A stretch of DNA of 17,680 nucleotides. Source: an uncultured Collinsella sp. Its GTDB lineage: Bacteria; Actinomycetota; Coriobacteriia; Coriobacteriales; Coriobacteriaceae. Numbering within the stretch: the stretch's first letter is position 1; every line of letters begins with the position of its first letter. The notes beneath the pieces are model-generated. The model did no database searches and was not told where the DNA came from. It saw only the letters and a program-made list of their open reading frames with translations. Location of the stretch: contig CAUAEH010000041.1 in the NCBI GenBank assembly GCA_958427975.1, positions 1 through 17,680 on the forward strand. The letters run 5' to 3'. Of the stretch, positions 12,969 through 17,680 are shown one piece after another. The translations under genes and the position numbers were made by a program.

Positions 12969-15215
12969 ATGACACTCGTATCCAAGACCTTTGAGCTGTA
13001 CGGCAAGACCTACACCTTTGAGTCCGGCGAGCTTGCCAAGCAGGCCACCGGCGCTTGTCTGGTCAAGCAGGGTGACACCACGATGCTCGACACCGTGGTC
13101 GTCTCCAAGGAGCGCAAGAATTACGACTTCTTCCCGCTGACCGTCGACTTCAACGAGAAGATGTACGCTGCCGGCCGTATCCCGGGCGGCTACCTCAAGC
13201 GCGAGGGCCGTCCCAGCGAGAAGGCCACGCTCACGGCTCGTATGATCGACCGCCCGATTCGCCCGAGCTTCCCGGACGGCTTCCGCAACGAGGTCCACAT
13301 CGTCGCCACCTCGCTCGTCGCCGACCAGGTTAACCCCTTCGACGTCATCAATGTCATGGGCGCCTCTTTGGCTATGACGCTCGGCGGCGTGCCCTTCGAG
13401 GGCCCGCTTGCCTGCGTGCGCATCGGCCGTAACGTGGAGACCGGCGAGTTTATCGTCAACCCCACCTATGAGGAGCGCGAGAACTCCGACCTGGACCTGG
13501 AGCTGGGCGGCTCTGCCGACTTCATCTCGATGGTCGAGGCCGGCGCCGAGGAGATCTCCGAGGACGACATGCTCGCCGCTATGAAGTTTGGTCAGGAGGC
13601 CCTCGCTGCCTTCTGTCAGGCCCAAGACGAGTTCGTCGCCGAGTGGGAGCAGGTCAACGGCGCTATCGTTAAGAAGGAGTACCCGCTCGACCAGCCCGTC
13701 GAGGAGGTCCAGGAGCGCATCTTCGCCCACTACGACGAGATGGCCGCTGCCCTGCGCGACGCCGACAAGCTTTCCCGCATCGGTAAGGTCGAGGCTCTGA
13801 AGGAGTCCATCCGCGCCGAGTTTACCGACGAGGAGCAGGTCGCCTGGGAGCGCGAGATCCCCGTGGCACTCAAGAAGCTCGAGAAGAAGGCCATGCGCAC
13901 CATGGTCGTCGAGACCGGCGAGCGCGTCGACGGTCGTGCCGCCGACGAGATTCGTCCCATCATGGTGAAGGACAACTACCTGCCGCTCGTTCACGGTTCC
14001 GGCCTGTTCCAGCGTGGTCAGACCCAGGTGCTCTCCGTCCTGTCGCTCGGTATGCTCAACGAGGGCCAGCGTCTGGATACCATCGAGCCCACAGAGGGCA
14101 AGCGCTACATGCACCACTACAACTTCCCGCCGTTCTGCACCGGCGAGACCGGCCGCATGGGCAGCCCCAAGCGCCGCGAGATCGGCCACGGCAACCTGGC
14201 CGAGCGCGCTCTGCTCCCGGTGCTCCCCGACGAGAACGAGTTCCCCTACGCCATCCGCGTGGTCTCCGAGGTCATGGAGTCCAACGGCTCCTCTTCGATG
14301 GCTTCGACCTGCGGCTCCACGCTCGCCCTTATGGACGGCGGCGTGCCCATTAAGCGCCCGGTCTCCGGTATCGCCATGGGCCTGATCCAGGAGGAAGGCA
14401 AGACCGTGGTCCTGTCCGACATCCAGGGTCTCGAGGACTTCCTGGGCGACATGGACTTTAAGGTCACTGGCACCACCGAGGGCATCACCGCCCTGCAGAT
14501 GGACAATAAGGCCACCGGCCTCACCTTCGACATTTTGGCCCGCGCCCTGCAGCAGGCCAAGGAGGGTCGCGCTTTCATTCTGCAGAAGATGCTCGATGTG
14601 ATCCCCGAGCCGCGTCATACCACGCGCAGCACCGCTCCGCGTATCGTCTCCATCCAGGTTCCGACCGATAAGATCCGCGACGTCATCGGTTCCGGCGGCA
14701 AGGTCATCCGTGGCATCCAGGACGAGACCGGCGCTTCGGTCGACATCCAGGAGGACGGCACCGTCTTTGTCGGCGGCACCGGCGAGTCCGTCGACCAGGC
14801 CGTCGAGCGCATCAAGCTCATCATCAAGGTTCCCGAGCCGGGCGAGGAGTACACCGGTCGCGTGGTCTCCATCCAACCGTTCGGTGCCTTCGTGAACCTG
14901 CTGCCCGGTAAGGACGGCCTGCTGCACATCTCCCGCGTCGCCAAGGGCCGCGTGGAGAAGGTCGAGGACGTCCTCAACGTGGGCGACGAGGTCAAGGTCG
15001 TCGTTATCGAGGTCGACGATCGCGGCAAGATCTCGCTCGATCGTCTGGATAAGCCCGAGGCCCCGGCTCGCGCCGAGGGTGCTTCCGAGGGCGACGGCGA
15101 GCACTTCCAGCGTCGTGAGCGTCCGCGTCGCGAGCGCTCCGAGCGCAGCGACCGTCCGCGCCGCCCCGGCGACAATGGAGGCCGCAAGCCCCGCCGTCAC
15201 CACGACGCCGAGTAA
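12969..15215 (+). CDS. pnp: Polyribonucleotide nucleotidyltransferase (PNPase)
   Basis: The 748-residue product has the full PNPase order: a first RNase PH domain (about 10-145), a helical linker, a second RNase PH domain (about 310-545) with the active-site stretch LSDIQGLEDFLGDMDFKV (482-499), a KH domain with GSGG (574-577), and an S1 domain (about 625-692). PNPase is a phosphorolytic 3'-5' exoribonuclease that acts in mRNA turnover. Residues 715-748 form an Arg-rich tail (RRERPRRERSERSDRPRR) followed by GGRKPRRHHDAE, beyond the usual S1 end. ATG 12969 follows AAAGGAG with 4-nt spacing. A strong terminator follows, and the next gene, rnjA, encodes the 5'-3' RNase J. Confidence 0.97.
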   Translation: MTLVSKTFELYGKTYTFESGELAKQATGACLVKQGDTTMLDTVVVSKERKNYDFFPLTVDFNEKMYAAGRIPGGYLKREGRPSEKATLTARMIDRPIRPSFPDGFRNEVHIVATSLVADQVNPFDVINVMGASLAMTLGGVPFEGPLACVRIGRNVETGEFIVNPTYEERENSDLDLELGGSADFISMVEAGAEEISEDDMLAAMKFGQEALAAFCQAQDEFVAEWEQVNGAIVKKEYPLDQPVEEVQERIFAHYDEMAAALRDADKLSRIGKVEALKESIRAEFTDEEQVAWEREIPVALKKLEKKAMRTMVVETGERVDGRAADEIRPIMVKDNYLPLVHGSGLFQRGQTQVLSVLSLGMLNEGQRLDTIEPTEGKRYMHHYNFPPFCTGETGRMGSPKRREIGHGNLAERALLPVLPDENEFPYAIRVVSEVMESNGSSSMASTCGSTLALMDGGVPIKRPVSGIAMGLIQEEGKTVVLSDIQGLEDFLGDMDFKVTGTTEGITALQMDNKATGLTFDILARALQQAKEGRAFILQKMLDVIPEPRHTTRSTAPRIVSIQVPTDKIRDVIGSGGKVIRGIQDETGASVDIQEDGTVFVGGTGESVDQAVERIKLIIKVPEPGEEYTGRVVSIQPFGAFVNLLPGKDGLLHISRVAKGRVEKVEDVLNVGDEVKVVVIEVDDRGKISLDRLDKPEAPARAEGASEGDGEHFQRRERPRRERSERSDRPRRPGDNGGRKPRRHHDAE

Positions 15216-15238
15216 CAGCCGCACATAAGCAGCTCAAT

Positions 15239-15270
15239 AAGGGCGACTCCAGACAGGGGTCGCCCTTTTT
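15239..15270 (+). terminator. Rho-independent terminator of pnp
   Basis: The stem 15239-15250 with 15256-15267 (one T-G pair) and a 5-nt loop ends in T at 15266-15270. Its 3' side (GCCCTTTTT, 15262-15270) is also the outer end of the left arm of hairpin element A. Confidence 0.92.
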
Positions 15271-15410
15271 CTTGCGCCCGGGAGGGCCGCATATGAAGTT
15301 TCCTGCTCTACAGTCCTGCGCAAGACGGAAAGCACATTAAGTGCTTTCCTTTGCGTGCGGAACTCGCGATAAACTTCATATGCGGCCCTCCCGGGCGCAA
15401 GAAAAAGGGC
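15262..15410 (+). repeat. Hairpin element A: 69-nt conserved core inside 40-nt perfect inverted arms
   Basis: The left arm (15262-15301) is exactly complementary to the right arm (15371-15410), 40 of 40. The core (15302-15370) has an apical 9-bp stem (15327-15335 with 15341-15349) and an ATTAA loop, a subapical stem (15319-15323 with 15351-15355), and a further pairing of AGTCC (15312-15316) with GGAACT (15359-15364, one bulge). The core is 59/69 identical to the reverse complement of element B; the adjacent AAGTTT/AAACTT is also shared, giving 81 conserved nt. Beyond that, the arms differ from B. No coding frame fits. The structure ends without a T run, so it is not itself a simple terminator. 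Family unknown. Confidence 0.9.
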
Positions 15411-15535
15411 TGGTTAGTGCCGCTCGCTATTTAAGTTGGACAGTCTAATCAGTAGTCAGATTTCAGATCTGTAGATATCTGCAACAGCATTTTCCCAGAT
15501 AAAACCGACCAAAATAAACCTATCCCATATTGGCA
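15411..15535. other. AT-rich spacer between the two hairpin elements, no gene
   Basis: The 125 nt are about 40% GC by hand count, clearly lower than the flanking genes. They contain small palindromes (CAGATCTG near 15464-15471 and AGATATCT near 15474-15480) and a TTGGAC at 15436-15441 without a convincing -10. I see no ORF with a ribosome binding site, no tRNA, and nothing else I can support. Confidence 0.5.
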
Positions 15536-15676
15536 GGTCAGGGCTCAGCGGCCCCGGCACGGGCTAAGTTTATCGCGAGTTCCGCACGAACAGGAGGCCA
15601 CTTAATGTGGCCTCCGTCGTGAGCAGGACTGTAGAGCAGGAAACTTAGCCCGTGCCGGGGCCGCTGAGCCCTGACC
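15536..15676 (-). repeat. Hairpin element B: inverted second copy of the core inside 36-nt perfect arms
   Basis: The left arm (15536-15571) is exactly complementary to the right arm (15641-15676), 36 of 36. The core (15572-15640) is the same 69-nt length as in A and lies in the opposite orientation. Relative to A, the apical stem changes at three consecutive base pairs (two A-T to G-C, one G-C to C-G), and both sides change each time, so pairing is kept. The loop and the outer core are unchanged. The arms share only AAGTTT/AAACTT with A. There is no ORF with plausible signals; the 86-codon frame on the minus strand across it is not convincing. Confidence 0.9.
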
Positions 15677-15736
15677 GGCGGGATACACGGCTTCAGATGG
15701 GGCTTTGATGCATGGGTGGTCTGTTGTTGTGCAAAT

Positions 15737-15745
15737 GGGTATCAT
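15737..15745 (+). promoter_or_regulatory. Putative rnjA promoter -10 (GGGTATCAT)
   Basis: GGGTATCAT (TATCAT at 15740-15745), preceded by AAT, is the clearest example of the GGGTANNAT motif in the window. It lies 61 bases after element B and gives a leader of about 113 nt. No good -35 is visible at 16-18 bp. Confidence 0.5.
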
Positions 15746-15756
15746 ACTGTGGTTAT

Positions 15757-15822
15757 TGCATCGACTCAGTGATGCATGTTTGTACGTTCCCGGCGGTCGG
15801 TTTGCCAGAAGCGCCCCGCCGG
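15757..15822 (+). promoter_or_regulatory. Structured rnjA leader with two hairpins
   Basis: TGCATC (15757-15762) pairs with GATGCA (15771-15776), and CCGGCGG (15790-15796) pairs with CCGCCGG (15816-15822). They lie between the presumed start site and the purine-rich AAAGGA at 15845-15850. A 5' structure could protect the mRNA from RNase J itself, which prefers accessible 5' ends; this is inference. Confidence 0.4.
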
Positions 15823-15864
15823 TTGTTCCAGACCCGTTTCGAAGAAAGGAAACAACACTCACCT

Positions 15865-17535
15865 ATGGCAGCTAAAAAATCATCTCCCTTGAAGATCATC
15901 CCGCTCGGCGGCCTAGATGGCATCGGCAAGAACATGACGGTCTTCGAGTGCGGCGACGACATGGTGCTCGTCGACGCTGGCCTCATGTTCCCCGACGACT
16001 CGCAGCCCGGTATCGATCTGGTACTCCCGGATTACACCTATGTTCTGGAGAACGAGGAAAAGCTCCGCGGCATCGTCGTCACTCACGGCCACGAGGACCA
16101 CACCGGTTCGCTTCCGTACCTGCTGCAGGATCTCAACAACAAGGTGCCCATCTTCTCGAGCAAGCTGACGCTCGGCTTTATCGAGGGCAAGCTCTCCGAG
16201 TTCCGCATTCGTGCCCCCAAGTTCCGTGAGGTCAAGGGCGGCAGCCACGTCAATTTGGGTGGCATCTCGCTCGACTTCTTCTCGATGACGCACTCCATCC
16301 CGGGCGCTCTGGGCGTGTTTATCCGCACCAACCAGGGCACCGTTATGCACACCGGCGACTTTAAGCTCGACCAGACGCCCATCGACGGCGTTACGCCCGA
16401 CTATGCCGCTATCAGCCGCTTTGCCAAGCAGGGCATCGACCTGTTGCTGTCCGACTCCACCAACGCCACGGTTCCGGGCTTTACCAAGTCCGAGGCCGAG
16501 GTTGGCCCCAATCTGCTGCATGCCATCAAGAATGCTCCGGGCCGCGTGTTCGTCGCGTCGTTCTCGAGCCACATCCATCGACTGCAGCAGATCTGCGACG
16601 CCGCCCGCAAGTGCGGCCGCAAGGTCGTCGTGACCGGTCGTTCCATGCTCACCAACACCCGCGTGGCGCGCGAGCTCGGTTATCTCAACATCGATGATGC
16701 CGATATCATCGATGCCTTCGATATTGACAACCTGCCCGACGACAAGATTGTCGTCATGTGCACCGGTTCGCAGGGCGAGCCTCTGTCGGCCCTTTCGCGC
16801 ATGGCCAACGGCGAGCACAAGACGCTCTCCATCCATGAGGGCGATACCGTCATCCTCTCGGCAACACCGGTCCCCGGTAACGAGAAGGCCGTTCAGCAGG
16901 TCGTCAATAGCCTGGCCAAGCTTGGCTGCGACGTGTGGGATAAGAACCGCGCCCTCGTTCACGTCTCGGGTCACGGTAGCCAGGAGGAGCTCAAGCTCCT
17001 GATGGCCATGGCCAAGCCTACGTACTTTATGCCGGTCCACGGTGAGGCCGTGCATCTGCGCGCCCATGCTCAACTTGCACGCAAGATGGGCATCAAGGAT
17101 GATCACATCTTTATCCTCGACAACGGAGATACGCTCGAGATGCGTGGCGGTATCGTCAAGCGCGGTACGCCCGTCGAGTCTGGCGTCGTCTACGTCGACG
17201 GACTGCGCATCGGCGATACCGACCCTATCGTTCTGCGCGATCGTCAGAAGCTTGCCAACGACGGTATGGTCACGGCTGTCGCTATCGTTTCGCTCAAGCA
17301 CAAGAAGATCGAGGCCATCGAGTTCTCGGGCCGCGGTGTCTCCTTTGCCATCGACGACCAGTTCTCCGAGGACGCCTCGGCTTCCATCATGAAGACGATC
17401 GAGAAGGGCAAGTTCAGCTTTACGAGCAGCGGTTCCGATGCCATTCGCAAGGCCGTGCGCGACTCGCTCTCTAACTTTATCTGGAGCCGTACGCGCACCC
17501 GTCCGATGATCATCCCGGTCGTCATGGAGGTTTAG
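15865..17535 (+). CDS. rnjA: Ribonuclease J
   Basis: The 556-residue protein is of usual RNase J length and carries the metallo-beta-lactamase/beta-CASP motifs: HGHEDH (74-79), THSIPGA with His142, HTGDF with Asp165, LLSDSTNA (193-201), SFSSHIHR (232-239), CTGSQGEP (299-306), SGHGSQEE (368-375) and PVHGE (390-394), then the C-terminal domain. RNase J has 5'-3' exonuclease and endonuclease activity in mRNA decay and rRNA maturation. The start at ATG 15865 gives MAAKKSSPLKIIPLGGLDGIGKN; the frame runs open upstream to 15712 but crosses the promoter and leader. The AAAGGA at 15845-15850 is 14 nt away, an unusually long spacing. The next gene begins 1 nt after the stop. Confidence 0.96.
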   Translation: MAAKKSSPLKIIPLGGLDGIGKNMTVFECGDDMVLVDAGLMFPDDSQPGIDLVLPDYTYVLENEEKLRGIVVTHGHEDHTGSLPYLLQDLNNKVPIFSSKLTLGFIEGKLSEFRIRAPKFREVKGGSHVNLGGISLDFFSMTHSIPGALGVFIRTNQGTVMHTGDFKLDQTPIDGVTPDYAAISRFAKQGIDLLLSDSTNATVPGFTKSEAEVGPNLLHAIKNAPGRVFVASFSSHIHRLQQICDAARKCGRKVVVTGRSMLTNTRVARELGYLNIDDADIIDAFDIDNLPDDKIVVMCTGSQGEPLSALSRMANGEHKTLSIHEGDTVILSATPVPGNEKAVQQVVNSLAKLGCDVWDKNRALVHVSGHGSQEELKLLMAMAKPTYFMPVHGEAVHLRAHAQLARKMGIKDDHIFILDNGDTLEMRGGIVKRGTPVESGVVYVDGLRIGDTDPIVLRDRQKLANDGMVTAVAIVSLKHKKIEAIEFSGRGVSFAIDDQFSEDASASIMKTIEKGKFSFTSSGSDAIRKAVRDSLSNFIWSRTRTRPMIIPVVMEV

Positions 17536-17536
17536 T

Positions 17537-17680
17537 TTGGCGCGCGGATCTGCACAAAACGCCAAAGGCAATAAAGCCAACAACCAACCGGCATCTGCTA
17601 AGGGTGCCGGTTCCCATCTTCGTGCCAATAAGGGCCACGAGGCCGAGTTCGACGATTTTGAGCCCCTGGTCGAGCCTTCG
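17537..17680 (+). CDS. Start of a probable FtsK/SpoIIIE-type DNA translocase (3'-truncated by the window)
   Basis: A TTG at 17537, 6 nt after GGAGG (17526-17530), opens a frame that runs to the window edge (48 codons). The peptide begins MARGSAQNAKGNKANNQPAS and is low-complexity, rich in Ala, Asn, Gly and Lys, then acidic (EAEFDDFEPLVEP). No domain is visible. FtsK is suggested only because ftsK/spoIIIE commonly follows rnjA in Actinobacteria and Firmicutes and has a variable, polar N-terminus; the membrane and motor domains would lie beyond the window. The stop-start arrangement with rnjA suggests co-transcription. The CDS call is fairly secure, the function is not. Confidence 0.55.
   Translation, partial: MARGSAQNAKGNKANNQPASAKGAGSHLRANKGHEAEFDDFEPLVEPS

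Noticed and set aside
12921..15224. 767-codon open frame on the minus strand opposite pnp
   Set aside because: It is the antisense shadow of a clearly real PNPase gene, with a composition dominated by Leu, Asp, Gly and Val repeats typical of high-GC antisense frames, no family motifs and no proper start signals.
15262..15676. CRISPR array or insertion sequence
   Set aside because: There are only two copies, in opposite orientation, without regular spacers, and no transposase or Cas gene; the structure is a large hairpin instead.
15262..15676. Elements A and B as simple Rho-independent terminators
   Set aside because: Neither strand of either hairpin is followed by a T run at its 3' end; only the separate pnp stem at 15239-15270 has one.
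15602..15862. 86-codon minus-strand frame over element B and the rnjA leader
   Set aside because: It crosses the palindromic arm, the promoter and the leader hairpins; there is no ribosome binding site and no recognisable protein.
15913..17628. 571-codon minus-strand open frame opposite rnjA
   Set aside because: Antisense shadow of RNase J, no motifs, and a His/Asp/Leu-rich random appearance.

Overview
The window reads as a chromosomal housekeeping segment from a high-GC Gram-positive bacterium, most likely a Coriobacteriia member close to Collinsella. This rests on three things: high-GC codon use with frequent GTG and TTG starts, a blend of Firmicutes-like and actinobacterial gene order (holA-rpsT-lepA, phoH-ybeY-dgkA-era-recO, rpsO-pnp, rnjA-ftsK), and RNase J next to PNPase. 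The genus is my inference; no rRNA gene is present. All genes lie on the + strand.

Layout. (1) 1-882: the 3' end of holA, then a separately promoted and terminated rpsT. (2) 908-5002: lepA-dusB-hemW, tightly packed, behind a promoter so close to the ATG that lepA may be leaderless. (3) 5061-6161: an unusual DnaJ-like gene that keeps the J domain and four zinc-finger repeats but replaces the C-terminal substrate and dimer region with membrane segments. (4) 6246-12401: a canonical dnaJ followed by mtaB-phoH-ybeY-dgkA-era-recO, with gaps of about 12 nt or less or short overlaps, linking protein folding, tRNA modification, rRNA maturation, lipid recycling, ribosome assembly and recombination. (5) 12427-15270: rpsO and pnp, each with a structured leader and a strong terminator. 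(6) 15262-15676: a non-coding region with two large hairpin elements in opposite orientation. (7) 15737-17680: rnjA with a structured leader, then the first 48 codons of a gene that is probably ftsK/spoIIIE.

The most striking signal is the pair of hairpin elements between pnp and rnjA (A, 15262-15410; B, 15536-15676, inverted). Each has a 69-nt core, 59/69 identical between copies, and the differences in the apical stem are all compensatory. Each core is enclosed by perfectly complementary arms of 40 and 36 nt whose sequences differ almost completely between copies. This is the reverse of a MITE, where the termini are conserved. It points to a structured RNA or DNA element whose long stem is conserved as pairing rather than as sequence. 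I do not recognise the family. Other points of interest are the membrane-type DnaJ, a recurring GGGTANNAT promoter motif, a 60-residue acidic N-terminal extension on Era, and structured leaders upstream of rpsO, pnp and rnjA.
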